A DNA stretch of 64,000 bases, taken from positions 744,001-808,000 of the forward strand of contig RBKR01000022.1 in the NCBI GenBank assembly GCA_004835665.1, given 5' to 3'. The stretch is from Phoma sp. XZ068. Its lineage: Eukaryota > Ascomycota > Dothideomycetes > Pleosporales > Didymellaceae. Every line of letters begins with the position of its first letter. Position 1 is the first letter of the stretch. The notes below the pieces were generated by a model that had not been told where the DNA came from, ran no database searches, and saw only the letters and a list, made by a program, of their open reading frames with translations. Positions 34,805 to 45,701 of this stretch are shown piece after piece. A program made the translations under genes and the position numbers.

Positions 34805-35212
34805 TTACAACATGCCTGCAAGGAACCCAGTACCAGCGCCAAGGCCGATAACAACCCACCCCACGCCCATAGCACCGGGCGTTAGCTCCAACCTTCCTGC
34901 CGAGTTTGACATGCTCATGCCTGCCATTGCGGTGCCAGTAGCGGTGGTCGTGCTCGCTCCGCTCTTTCCAGTCCTGACCTCGCCGCTGGACATGGTCATG
35001 GAAGCATCCATCGACATGCCGCTCATGTGGGACGCCGTAGAGGACCCGCTGACGGCAGCGCCTGTGGGCGGGTTGTCCCACATCATGGTGATAACCGAGG
35101 CGACGGTTGGGGTGGGGGTTGGTGATGGCGATGGCTTGGACGTTGAGCCAGATTGTCCGAGGGCCATGGGTGCGGAGGCCAAAACGGCAGCGGCGAAGAT
35201 CTTGAATTGCAT
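34805..35212 (-). CDS. Small secreted Ser/Thr/Met-rich protein, probably GPI-anchored
   Basis: A 135-residue single-exon protein. Residues 1-19 are a clear signal peptide ending ALG. The mature part is rich in Ser, Thr, Ala and Gly, with a proline-rich stretch (SPSPTPTPT) likely O-glycosylated. It carries two methionine clusters, HMSGMSMDASMTM and MAGMSMS. The C-terminal 25 residues are hydrophobic after a small-residue site, as in GPI-anchored wall proteins. M-x-M and H-M patterns resemble extracellular copper-binding segments, but metal binding is speculative. No homologous family is recognised. A longer plus-strand frame across the same region is a composition shadow. Confidence 0.75.
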   Translation of the reverse strand: MQFKIFAAAVLASAPMALGQSGSTSKPSPSPTPTPTVASVITMMWDNPPTGAAVSGSSTASHMSGMSMDASMTMSSGEVRTGKSGASTTTATGTAMAGMSMSNSAGRLELTPGAMGVGWVVIGLGAGTGFLAGML

Positions 35213-36003
35213 CTTGACTAGTATTTTGGATTTGAAGTTTGATTAAGTCAAAGTATTACTGTTCGTAAAGGTTCGTAAGGAGTGTGTGGTGAGTCCGGCT
35301 CTTGAATAGAAATAGTAGGTGCCTGGTCGTGGGATGGAGGTTGGTGGGTCAGATCAGCCGCGAGAGGCTGTACTTCTACCTTTAAATCAGTAACTTAGAC
35401 GTGCGACACGCAAAGCGCAAACGCATGACTGTCAGGTCGCAGCTGGTGTTACGCCAAGGTGTCGGGAGGCTGTAGTTCCACTGCGACAGAGCATCGTGTT
35501 CGATCGCTCCAGCCACTGCGAATCGCCAACGAACAAGGCCGGTGCATGGGTAGCCGAACGGATGTTGCAAACACTGCGGAGGTGCTGTTCGATGCTTGTT
35601 GCGAGACCGTTTCGTCAAGGGTTTCGGCAGGGATGATGGTGATCATTGACGCTAGGTTGGGAGAGGGAAGGCGCATGTGGCTGAAACTCTGGCTCTGGTG
35701 CTTGTTCGCACCTCAGGCCTCAATCATTACTCACGCCCATCTCTCATTCACGCCGCTGCATCGTGCACTACGCCTGGCCGTGCCATAAGCATCAAATAAG
35801 TCCGTGTAAACCAGCAACGAGTAGATTGAGAATACCGAAATGGCTATTTGTCGGCCGAAGCCAATATCCAAAGTCAGAGCCAAGGTTGCTGCGCTGTCTC
35901 AGTGTCCGTCGCTCGAACATAATAAGCTTTCTAGGATCCTACGAGGTACCCCGACACCCTACTCGCAGTTGCTGAAGCTGAGATGATGCGCAACGTTGTG
36001 GTC
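35213..36003. other. Intergenic region
   Basis: About 790 bp, with the promoter of the small secreted protein and the 3' flank of the next gene. Several short overlapping frames exist on both strands and none resembles a protein family. Confidence 0.5.
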
Positions 36004-37331
36004 CTAGTCGTCCAGCAGTTGCTCCAGCAATTCATCGGACGCCCAGACGCGCTGTGTCCGCTCACGCTCGATGCAAGCCATGTGTTCCGGGCTCTCGTCC
36101 CACCCCGCTGCCTCCGCGAGACTCCGAGAGAATAGGACTCGCTGCTCAAAAGCCCACCTGAGATTCTCCGCCCAGCCACTGATGTCCCATGGGTGAGGTT
36201 GGGCGATCTGATTTAGGTAGCGGTATGGTGGTGTGCGACGAGCGCCTCCGAAAGCGTACGCGCTGTAAGGATCCGACTCGCCGGCAGAGCTATCGGACTC
36301 AAAAATTTGCGCAAGGGTCAACGACGTGGACCGCCTCGTAGTATTACGCGGTGGCGGCTGTACGTATTCAGCCTGCTTACAAGTCAGCATGATCCCATGA
36401 GTATACACCATGCAGCTTGCTGGCGGCATCAAGGCGTTGCACTTACCGGCTCCCGTATATACGGCGTACCCTGCCCCGACTCAGAGTCATCCATGACATC
36501 CATATCGAATGTACTATCCGACTCCTTTGCGCTTTCTTTCGTCACTCTGCGTTTGACCGTCGAATCAGGCCCTGGCGACGCAGTCCTCGATCTTCTCTCT
36601 GCACTTGATCTTCGTGTTGCCGCGCCACTCTTTCTCTTCTTCTTCCATTCGTCAAGCAGCTCCATGCTTTGCGACGGCCGCGCCAGCTTCGGTATGGGCG
36701 GCGGAGGCTTTCTGTTTTCCCAACGTCTGAACACTGCTCCATCGGTGTTTTCTTCTCGCGCCTCAGCCGCACCTCCGAGCAAGTCTAGCAGCTCCTCGTA
36801 GTCATTTGGGTATCTCCATCCATCCTCGGAGTTCTGTACGCAGTATTGTACCATCCTCGTCAGGTCCAGCGCATCATCCCCTTCTGGCATACATCTGATA
36901 GCCTTAGCAAGGCTTCTGAACGATACGCTCACTGTTGGCCCACCAGGCCTTGTTCGAAGGTGGCCCACATCCAGTCTTCTTGCATCCCAAGAAGCTTTCT
37001 GACTACCATGCCATCGGTCGTGTCTTGTGATGGTCCAGTCCGTGTACCCTGCCTTCTGCATTGTCTTGTACATTGCCTCTCCGCAACAATTGGCACTCCA
37101 TTCAGCTTCTAGATCACGATGGGTATTGACAATGGCGTGGATGGACTTGCGCGTGCCACCATTTGATATCATCCGGTATATGACATCGGCGCAATTGATG
37201 CTGTTGGGCATGAAGGCCAGAATCTCTACAGCAGTAAAGTTGGCTTTTGCAGGAAACTGTATGGTGTTGGCGGGCGCGCTGTCGCCAAAGCTAGGCCTGG
37301 TTGAGTACACCCTGCGCTTCACCTCCGCCAT
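36004..37331 (-). CDS. Uncharacterised family member 1 (HTH-like N-domain, WAEN C-domain)
   Basis: Predicted 417 residues from exons 37331-36447 and 36372-36004 (74-bp intron). The start at MAEVKRR is chosen by comparison with the neighbouring paralogue; an in-frame ATG 78 codons upstream gives an unlikely extension. The N-domain (about 20-190) contains FTAVEILAFMPNSI, DVIYRMISNGG and GDDALDLTRMVQYC, all matched in the divergent gene at 37.8 kb. A basic, Ser-rich linker with putative nuclear-localisation signals (KKKRKSGAATRRSS) follows. The C-domain has WDISGWAENLRWAF. The basic linker and helix-rich N-domain suggest a nuclear, possibly DNA-binding role. That is inference; the family is unknown to me. 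Confidence 0.8.
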
Positions 37332-37838
37332 GGTCAGCAGTACAATAGTGAAGAGTCGGGAGCGAGAGGTTGCACTGAGCTTGGCGATCTGGTTGGAAAC
37401 TTTGCGTAGCAGAAACGGTAAGACGGGTGTAGGTGAAAGCCTGCGCGCTGCTTCCAGGCTCCGTTTGTTGTAGTGGCCGGTTCTGAGAGAATTTTCGAGC
37501 GCCATCTTGCTGCCTCTTGTTTGGGCCCTGGCAACGCTATCACTGTCTTTGTGGCCCGAGCGCAAGCTCTCTCACTTGAGCTGCTATTTAGCGACAACGT
37601 CTTCCTTCCATTCCTAGCAGTCCAGTTGGCGTTCTTTAGAATTGTAGCGTCGCTTTTGTACAGCTTGTGAGTATCGCAGAAAGCATCGTACCTTTTGTCG
37701 TTGGATTTGGAGAAGATTGGGCGTACCCAGGTAGGATCAAACCTTCTCGCTACTATTTGTTTACCAAGAACCTTTCAATTGGGCGCGTCTACCCTTTCAC
37801 ATAGTGTGTGCTAACATATTGATGGTCAAGCATTCAAC
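37332..37838. promoter_or_regulatory. Divergent promoter shared by two paralogues
   Basis: 507 bp separate the start codons of two head-to-head paralogous genes. No obvious inverted symmetry or operator-like palindrome was seen by eye. Confidence 0.5.
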
Positions 37839-39639
37839 ATGGGGTCTATTGCAAAGAACAATGCGTTTGGAGCAGGTAGTCCTAGCTGGAACCTGTCTTT
37901 TCCTGAGGGCAATCTGACTGCTGCTGAGATTCTTGCGTATCTCCCGCACTGGCTGAAGTCGGTGGACGTGATCCTTAGATTCGTCAACCACGGCGGCCGG
38001 TCAGTGACCATTACACATCTACTCAATAAGTTCAGGGTCATGCCTTCCAGTGACTATCTACCCAACTCAACGACTGTCATGATGCACTACGCCATGCGCC
38101 GCGCCGGAAAGAAGGACTGGACAATTGGCACACGCAGTGAGTTTGAAAATGACCGGGAGTACGATGAGGACAGTCTGTATGTTGGCGACTTCAGACCGCC
38201 ACGCTTGACTCACCCCAAGAGTGTTTCTTCCAAAACCAAGGCAAAGAACGAAGAGTTGGCACGCAACTGGGCGGCCGACCCCGTTCCCTTCAAGGATCTC
38301 GCCCTTCATCTAAAGGAACACCCTTCAGGCGACGACGCGCTTGACCTTACCCGCTGTGTCGACTACGCTACGAAGCACCCGGATGAGGAATGGCTCTTCC
38401 CCGTCGACTTCGGAAAGTTGGTGAAGCACATTGGAGGCCCGCTTCAGGTGTGTCACTCTCACCTGGACCGACAACTTTTTGCGCGATACGACAACCTCTT
38501 CACCTCCCATGCTCCCACACGACTACCTGCAAAATATAACAAGAAGTCAAAAGGCAAACCCAAACCCAAGTCTGACTCCAACACTGCCAGCGACCGCGGC
38601 CGCAAAATTGAGGTCACAGCCAATCCAAAGCCCAAGGCTAAGACGTCCTGCACGAAACCTGTCGCTAACAGCTTCAAGACTACCAAGAGCGTCACGCGCA
38701 AGTCGCGAGCTGTCGTGATCGCAGACACCCCCTCGCCTGCTCTCGGCAAGCGCGACCTTGACCAGATGGACGGCAGCCACGATGGAGGTGGTGGTAAGAG
38801 GAGGAGCACCCGAAGCGTCAAGCAGGCACCGGTTTACGTTGTGAAGGATGAAGACGCTGCGGTACAGTATAGTTTCATTACTCATTCACCACAGCATGCT
38901 CATTTAGTTATTTTAGGACATTGAGTTGTTCAACGACTACACCACGCCCCGTGAGAAGCGCAAGCTCTCACGCCTTCCGCCCACACCTAAAGAGGAAGAT
39001 AGCGACTTCGAGGCAAAGGAGGATCTGGAGACTGACGATGACAATGTGCCTGATTTCGATGAAGTAGCCGATGAATCTGATTTAGGCACTCCTACTGCTG
39101 CACGTGGCAAGCGCGCCGCCTCCTTGAAAGCCCGCCAGACCATCAAAGATCAGTCCTCCGCCGCTCTTATGGAGCAGTTCCGCGCGGCTGCCGCTACCGC
39201 GAAGCCGGCACACAGGACCTTCATGCATCACAGCCCTGAGATGATGGACGCAGCCCGTGCTTACTCCCTTCGCATGCCTGCCTTTCTTCAGCCACCTGTG
39301 CTCTCGGCAAACCGCTTGGTCATCGACCCATTCACGGTGTACCTCTACGCTCAGGAAGGATGTCGAAATGAAGATGAGCTCTGGGCTTCTGCACTGTCGA
39401 CGTACCGCTTCAACGGAGGACCTCGTCGTCATGCGCCTTTTCGCGAATTGTATCGTCTGACCGAGCCGTTTGCGTGGGACACCAGCGACTGGGCCGAGAA
39501 CATCAGATGGGCCAAGGCGCAGTACCTGTGCTTTGGTGTCGAGACCTGGACTGAGTATGATGATCACCTTGATTGCATTACCCGATGGAGGAGGCAGACG
39601 TTCTGGGTTAGCGAGGAGGTCATCGTCACGGGAATGTGA
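37839..39639 (+). CDS. Uncharacterised family member 2 (HTH-like N-domain, WAEN C-domain)
   Basis: Predicted 581 residues from exons 37839-38861 and 38917-39639 (55-bp intron). The N-domain shows LTAAEILAYLPHWL, DVILRFVNHGG, an I-x4-N-x-R motif and HPSGDDALDLTRCVDYA. The middle 230 residues are Lys/Ser/Pro-rich, then strongly acidic (EEDSDFEAKEDLETDDDN), implying a disordered nuclear protein. The C-domain (FAWDTSDWAENIRWAKAQ) aligns with the head-to-head neighbour. Longer than that paralogue mainly because of the linker. Function unknown. Confidence 0.85.
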
Positions 39640-40048
39640 GAGGGTAGAGAGAGGGCGGAGAGGTACTCAAAACCCCAGCTCAAACACATCGTGGACAGTT
39701 GATACCTTGGAGAACGGAGATGTTAGATCTGAGGCTAAGCCTCATTTAAGGGATAACCTGAAGTTAGAGACGAAAGAATGCGATCTACGGGTTCGCAAAG
39801 TTGGAAGTCTTTCCAAAGCCTTGAAAGTCACGAAATGAATACAATATTTGCTCTGCACATTGCCAACAGTTCGATAGTACCAAAACTTGAATACTCATGT
39901 GAATACAGTCTCGAAATCCTTTCCGTTGTGTCTTACTAATATCAGTAATCAGTCATGCGCACTTCGAAACTAACAGGCTCTGAAGTACATTCCCGCTCCA
40001 AAGGAAGTTGGTTTACACCAACATACAAGTTTCTCTAATAGGCTGACC
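39640..40048. other. Intergenic region
   Basis: About 410 bp of 3' flanking sequence between convergent genes. Nothing recognisable. Confidence 0.5.
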
Positions 40049-40885
40049 CTAATCGTCGTCTATGATCAAGGGAGAAACAGGCTGCACCTCGAAACTGCTC
40101 GGCTGCGAGAATAGAGGTGGAAAAGGTTGCCTCGAAGACGCGTCTTCAAGAAAATCATCCTCTCCCAATCCAATCGTTTCCCTGTGCTGAACCAGAGAAT
40201 TCAAGATGTTACGGCGTTCTTCCCCGCTGTGGGTGTTGAGGTATGCGGTACATTCGGCGAGAGCCAGCTGTCGCGTTGGCCTGGAACCCCTCAGCCTGCC
40301 AAGCATGGCAATCACCTGTTGCTCTGGGGTCAGCCAGACGCAGTCACCCTGTTCATTCATGGACCATGTCGGCCCGTAGTAATAGCCATAGCGTTGAGTG
40401 GGTTGATCGGCCTGGGGCTGACTAACTCCACGCGCTGCGGTCCACTGCTCCGCTGACCCTTCAACCACCTCTGAATCCTCTCCCACTACCCCTTCCTGGG
40501 TAGCCGACACGCAAACCATGGGTTGACTCACTCCAGGCGTCTCTGACAGGTTCACCACCTGCCTTCTGGTTCCCGACTGGCTACTTCCAGCCTTACCTGT
40601 GCGCCTGGGTTGGGGCCTCGGTGTAGCCCTGGATGAAGGCCCCGCGGTCTCGGTATCGTTCCTGGACGCCCGTTTCTTGTACCGTTGGGTGGGGACCACG
40701 CGGTTACCGCTCTCGTCCAGGAGGACGATGGCCTTGCCGTTTTCATCACGGGATGGACTGGTGGGCGGCCACGACCACGCCTTACCTGGGGGACCTGAGG
40801 GACTGGGGAGGCAGCCAGTGTTGTTGGGGTGGTGTAGCGGATCATGGGAGTGGTGTTTGATGGATCCATGGTTGATAGTGTGCAT
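40049..40885 (-). CDS. Hypothetical protein, low-complexity N-terminus
   Basis: A 278-residue open frame, family not recognised. Residues 45-75 (DENGKAIVLLDESGNRV) and 165-250 (WSMNEQGDCVWLTPEQQVIAMLGRLRGSRPTRQLALAEC) look like structured coding sequence, separated by Ser/Thr/Gln-rich linkers. The C-terminus is proline-rich and ends in an acidic DDD. The N-terminus is doubtful: a second ATG at 40869 in another frame gives MDPSNTTPMIRYTT and reaches an AT-hook-like RRGRGRPP before the frame would have to change. No intron of normal size reconciles the two. It sits inside the cluster of uncharacterised paralogues but does not clearly share their domains. Confidence 0.6.
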   Translation of the reverse strand: MHTINHGSIKHHSHDPLHHPNNTGCLPSPSGPPGKAWSWPPTSPSRDENGKAIVLLDESGNRVVPTQRYKKRASRNDTETAGPSSRATPRPQPRRTGKAGSSQSGTRRQVVNLSETPGVSQPMVCVSATQEGVVGEDSEVVEGSAEQWTAARGVSQPQADQPTQRYGYYYGPTWSMNEQGDCVWLTPEQQVIAMLGRLRGSRPTRQLALAECTAYLNTHSGEERRNILNSLVQHRETIGLGEDDFLEDASSRQPFPPLFSQPSSFEVQPVSPLIIDDD

Positions 40886-42271
40886 GTGTGGTATTGGTAA
40901 TATTGTGTAGTGTGGATAGTGGTGTGACGTGTGATGTGTGTATGATGGGTTTGGACGATATGGACTCTACGAGGGGCTTCTGGTCTTCATATGCTTTATT
41001 AAAATGCACATCTAAATCCAACTTTGGTTCAGATTTCTGAACCGATATACAACATGCTGTGGTTGTAGGAGGTATTTAGGGTGAACGCATTGTTCCAAAG
41101 TTTTGTCTCCGACCCAACATATGTTATATTCTCTGACATATAACATCAACTTTAGCATCAGTTGCCGTTACCGGGTATATAACCATCACTAAAACCGGAA
41201 CCAACATGCTCCGCAATTCACGATTAAGTCATTGGTAAAGGAATAAGCAACGGATTGATAGGAAGGGCTGTGGGTACTTGATAAATTTTGAAGGGCTTGA
41301 AAGAGCCCCAGCAATTTTGCTTTAATTCAAGTCGGAACTCTTAGTATTGACTATTCCCGCGAGCAGACGGAAGCTCGACTTGCAGAATGCCAAAATTCAT
41401 GCTCAGTTCTGACCACGACCTGTCTGACTTGCCCAACGTCTTTGCAATAAACTCGCGGACAAAATTCGGTACATGGACCCTGGCACCTACCGAAAAAGCT
41501 TTGTTCACATATATGATGGTTGGGCTCCTGATTTTGTACGGTCCACACCTGCCTGAACCGGACCCATCAAATACTTCTTCAAACCAAAACGTTAGAAAGA
41601 CGTTAGCATAATTGCACGTCATACGTCAGGCACTTCTAGAGGATTCTGCTATTGCTTCACAGGGGTGACAGAGGGTCTATGTTCTGTCTACCGTCGAAAG
41701 CTGTGGCTGGTACTGCCGACCCAAGAAATATTTGGACTGAGAAAATGAACACCGCCAAAGATTTTACCGCATATGCGGCTACGAGTGGCGAAGAACAATT
41801 CAGATTATGTTACACAGATGCGCTGATGGAATACAACCTACCACAGATGAGCAGTCGCAACCGGATACTGCAGTGCGGTGCAAGGAAATGAGCCAATTGT
41901 AGTAGTAAAAGCGAAGTTGGTGACGGAATCCATTCGTTCGAGGCAAAACTACTACACCGTGTGCATGGATTTTCTGACACTTTGTTCCAGGATGTGGTAC
42001 ACATTTGTAAAGATTGAAGTAAAGATCGAAGTAAAGATCGAAATGGAAAGCAGTAGATTTCATTGAACCATACATGAAATCTCATAGAACGCCTCAGCTC
42101 AGCCGCACTATTGTCATTTGTGGGACGTGATCCTGAATGCTCAAGCGCAGCGCGTGTGTGAAGCCTCTTCCCGCAGCCATTGTGTACAGCTGTCTCATGC
42201 CGTTATCCAAAACCAGCCAGTCTAGCTCCATCTGCAAAGGGCCTCTCCACAAACTCGTCCAAGGTGCACGT
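40886..42271. other. Gene-poor intergenic region
   Basis: About 1.4 kb, rather AT-rich. A minus-strand frame at 41622-41341 (93 residues, containing GPYKIRSPTIIYVNKAFSVG) has protein-like composition but no start context, family or partner exons that I can support. A short direct repeat GTAAAGATCGAA occurs near 42008-42040. Confidence 0.45.
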
Positions 42272-43591
42272 CTAGCGTCTAAATCGCGTTGCTGCGACGC
42301 TCATCATCCGCCTTCGCTCCTCCATCTTTTTCTCGATATCTTCCTTTGCCTTCTCCACAACGTAGTCCATATCCTTTGCCTCCCAGTACTGTTGCCAATT
42401 TAGCTTTGCGTATCGTATGGCAAGGCCTCGATCGCTAGTCTGATCTGCTGGTAATGGTTGGTTCGCAAGCAGGCCGGAGAGGTACTGGTTGGGTTGTTCG
42501 CGGCGCCGGAGAGGGAAGTACTCGAGGACCTCGTTATAGCTGTGATATAGTGCGGTGGTATCCTTCCTTAGCTCCTCACGTCGCTTCATATACTGCCTGA
42601 TCCTCTGCTTTCGTTCCTGGTCGAGGCGGGCAAGCTCGACTATCTCTTTGTGACGTGCAATATCGGCTTGTGTAGGCATCGGTGCCTGGTACTGAGGTCG
42701 TGCTAGAGTGTGAACCGGAGGAGCGGGCTGCGGAGTCAAAGCACGTCTTTTGGGCGTAACTTGTGGTGACACTAGGTTGGAAGCCGCAGCCTGAGATTGA
42801 GGAGTTGACGCTCTGAAAGATTTCTCAGCGAACTGCTGCGTCGTGTTTATGAACCCCAAGTTGATGGACTTCTGCAGCTGTGGATGGCTTGCAATCAAGG
42901 ATTTGAATTGAACGTTTGCGCCGTTTGGCAGTTGCCTGGGCGTTTGTTGTGGCGTCAGAGCGGACGAGGGGACCGCATACATGGCAGTATCACCTGTTTG
43001 CTGTCGCTGCTGCGTGGTGTTCTTCGGGTAGCTCTGGGCTGGTTGCTGTTGTTGATGAAGATTATCCTGAGCTAGAGGTTGGCCCATGTCTGCTCTCTGT
43101 TGTTGGTGGTACTGGAAGTATGGCTCAGGCAGTGCTTGCTGCTGCATATATTGCTGCCTCTGTTCCTGATAGAGATGTTGCTGCGCCAGGTTCAAACCGA
43201 CTGGGTTAGATTCAAACGACTGTGTCAGTAGGAAGGGATCCTGTGGGCTGAACTGAGCGCCTACGAAGGGATTGAAACTAGTAGCTTGCGATGGCGCAAA
43301 CAATGTGGTCGGAGGGTTGATACTTGAGCTGTTGAGGGGGACGGGCGCCGCAAGTAAGCTGTAGGTGTCCGACGAAGCGATCTGCGGGGGCAAGTCACTG
43401 TACTGGGAGAACAGCTTCGTATCTTGAGCATGTGCGCCCTGCATTACGCAGGGAGAGGAAGACGGTGGATACAGTTGTATCTGTTCCTGCAATTTGTTGG
43501 ATAGGATATGGCGTGCACTGCGGTTGAAGTGATGGACGCGCCGCCAGCGAGGCCGCCAGGCCGCTGGATGGCAGGTGAAGTCAGCCTGCAT
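42272..43591 (-). CDS. Hypothetical glutamine-rich protein with C-terminal coiled coil
   Basis: About 439 residues if translation starts at MQADFTCHPAAWRPRW; an in-frame ATG 54 codons upstream (43753) gives a cysteine-rich extension that looks like leader sequence. The middle is Gln-rich (QQHLYQEQRQQYMQQQ, HQQQQPAQ), a composition common in transcription co-regulators. Residues 310-370 are helical and charged (IARHKEIVELARLDQERKQR), and the C-terminus (AKEDIEKKMEERRRMM) is a likely coiled coil. The IRYAKLNWQQYWEAKD segment is probably folded. No family is recognised. Confidence 0.7.
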   Translation of the reverse strand: MQADFTCHPAAWRPRWRRVHHFNRSARHILSNKLQEQIQLYPPSSSPCVMQGAHAQDTKLFSQYSDLPPQIASSDTYSLLAAPVPLNSSSINPPTTLFAPSQATSFNPFVGAQFSPQDPFLLTQSFESNPVGLNLAQQHLYQEQRQQYMQQQALPEPYFQYHQQQRADMGQPLAQDNLHQQQQPAQSYPKNTTQQRQQTGDTAMYAVPSSALTPQQTPRQLPNGANVQFKSLIASHPQLQKSINLGFINTTQQFAEKSFRASTPQSQAAASNLVSPQVTPKRRALTPQPAPPVHTLARPQYQAPMPTQADIARHKEIVELARLDQERKQRIRQYMKRREELRKDTTALYHSYNEVLEYFPLRRREQPNQYLSGLLANQPLPADQTSDRGLAIRYAKLNWQQYWEAKDMDYVVEKAKEDIEKKMEERRRMMSVAATRFRR

Positions 43592-44089
43592 TGTGGCCAC
43601 AATTAATGGTGAATAACGAGGGCTGAAATAGAGGTAACAGGGATAGTTAGGAGCTTTCTGAGGGCCTTCATGGCAGCTACTTGCACTGATTGAGCAAGCA
43701 CAAGACTTAGCTGTGTTTGCATCGCCCTTCCCATGCATTCGGGTTCCCTTCACATTGGCAAGACGTACTCGGGACCATCATCGAACGTATATCCTAAGAA
43801 TAAGCAAGCTTGTTCATGAGTGCAGCAAAATTTTGGCAGTTGGAGTATTCTAAACTACAATACTTTCGGTTTCTTTTGGTCAATCTACGAGCTATCGTAA
43901 GCTTCACAAACTTTTCTTCCACTCGAATTATCGCGCCAGTTTCCTCCTCCAACAGTTATTTTTAGCTCACACGCCCTATGTTCCCGCTTGGATCGGATTA
44001 GGTGTCCTCTTCCTTCCATGTTCCATGTTTCTGTACGCTCAAAGCACTCGTGTATGATCAGTGGGTAAGCAGCGACCTCGGTTGTCATT
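43592..44089. other. Intergenic region
   Basis: About 500 bp between two minus-strand genes, with the promoter of the Gln-rich gene. No further gene is supported. Confidence 0.45.
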
Positions 44090-45701
44090 TCACTCGCCAT
44101 CCTCCCCGTTGATCTCACGTGGTTCATTGACTGCCTTGAATCCGATAGGACCAGCTGACTGGAACAGTGAAGGTTTTCGCTCCGCCAATGGAGACGGCGT
44201 ACCCGGACCTTCTTCGTCAGACCACTCGTTTTCGGTGTTGTCTTCTTGCACACGGACAGAAGACTGTGGTGGAGGATGAACATCTGACGGGGCGGGGGAA
44301 GCCGGGTGCTGAGGGATTTGACCATCCTGGAGGTCGATGGCAAGTTGATACACGTTAGCCATGGTATATGGCGCATCGAACTCGGCGCAGTACTTGACAC
44401 AGGCAGTGAAGATACCAGCATCTTGACCAGAAGGGTGCTGCTTGAGGTTGACGCACAGTGCGCGGACGTAGTAGTCAACATTGTCGTCGTCATCTGTACG
44501 AATGAGATCTGTGGCTCTACAGTCATCGGCTTTAACAAACACATCGCGGTTTTCAATTTCCCAGTCATCACCGTACATCCTCTTTCCGTTCTTTATCGCG
44601 GTAGTGCATTTCACGGAGCACGTGTTGCGGAGGTAAGGTGGCTCGACCACGCGGTGGTCGTTGAGGGCCTGGACGATCGATGCCGGACCCCAGCCGCGTG
44701 CGTAGAGACGGAGCGAGACCATAGGCCTTGACAGTGAATTGAAGAAATACACAATCACTTCAGTGTCAGTAAGTGGTACCATAGGTAGTTGTACGTTGGT
44801 GGGGGGGATAGACTTGTTCAAGTTGTGGATGTCTCGCTTGTTGATGGACGTGGTAGTCTTCTTGTACGACTCTGGGGGACCGATACGTCCAGGCGTGTAG
44901 GGCGTTCGAGGTGTCGTCGGAAATGTAGCAAACAGAGCTGATGAAGGCGCAGTCTGCTGGGCCTACATTGTGTTAAATAACAGACAAGCAGTGGCGGAGG
45001 AGAAAACTTACTGAAGATATAGGAGTGGGCAGGCCGCGGCTTGGAGCTAGTCCGTCTGGTTTGCCAGGAATTTTGACCTCCAGCTTCTTGCGAGATTTCG
45101 TTCGATTCGACATACTCTCGTCTTCGACGGCAAATGCGTCGGCGACGGGACGCTTCGCTGATATCTTGGCGGCCGTCTGGATGTCAGTATGCTTGGGGGT
45201 AGTGTTTCGATTATCACCTTGATTTTCGTTGTTGTGGACTTCTGTTGAAGTCGCTTGAGTTCCAGTACCGGCGTTGAGGGCTGACGGCACACGCGAATAC
45301 GCATGATCGCGTTCAAGCTGGGTAACGCGCGCGTCCACCTCCTGCACCTTCGTATGCATGTCATGATTGAACTTAAGAAGCTCAGTGATTACGCGATGCT
45401 GCTCATTCACTATGTTTGTTAGCAGATCTCAGGCGGTGCAAGAACAGGACACTGACTTTTGTGCTGGTTCATGACATTGGCGTTCTCGAGCATTTGTTGA
45501 TAGCACTGCTGACTCTGGTAATCGACACGCGTGATTGTAACCATCTCAGGTATCTGATCTGCTCATTATCAGCTATCCATCTGTCACCCAGATGTCCAGG
45601 TAATATATACTCTGAGCTCCTGCATATGCGCCAATGGCGGTTGTGTGCAGCTCTGGATTAGCTTCCGTCGCGTCGTCGTTGCCAAAGTTGAACTCATCCA
45701 T
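44090..45701 (-). CDS. Uncharacterised family member 3 with N-terminal coiled coil
   Basis: Predicted 487 residues from exons 45701-45611, 45558-45457, 45409-45012 and 44962-44090. Each junction has a GT-AG pair and keeps phase. Residues 31-95 (QQCYQQMLENANVMNQHK, then VQEVDARVTQLERDH) form a coiled coil. The C-terminal half shares the N-domain of the two genes at 36-39.6 kb: LTDTEVIVYFFNSL, VSLRLYARGWGPASIVQALNDHR, and LKQHPSGQDAGIFTACVKYC. The WAEN C-domain is missing; a Pro/Ser-rich acidic tail replaces it. The frame stays open upstream to an ATG at 46295, which would add 198 residues; 45701 is preferred because the extension lacks domain-like sequence. Role unknown. Confidence 0.75.

Noticed and set aside
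34710..35246. 178-residue plus-strand frame opposite the small secreted protein
   Set aside because: The minus-strand product has a textbook signal peptide and C-terminal hydrophobic tail; the plus-strand one is a compositional mirror.
41341..41622. 93-residue minus-strand frame with protein-like sequence
   Set aside because: No family, no partner exons and no supported start; kept only as a note in the intergenic entry.
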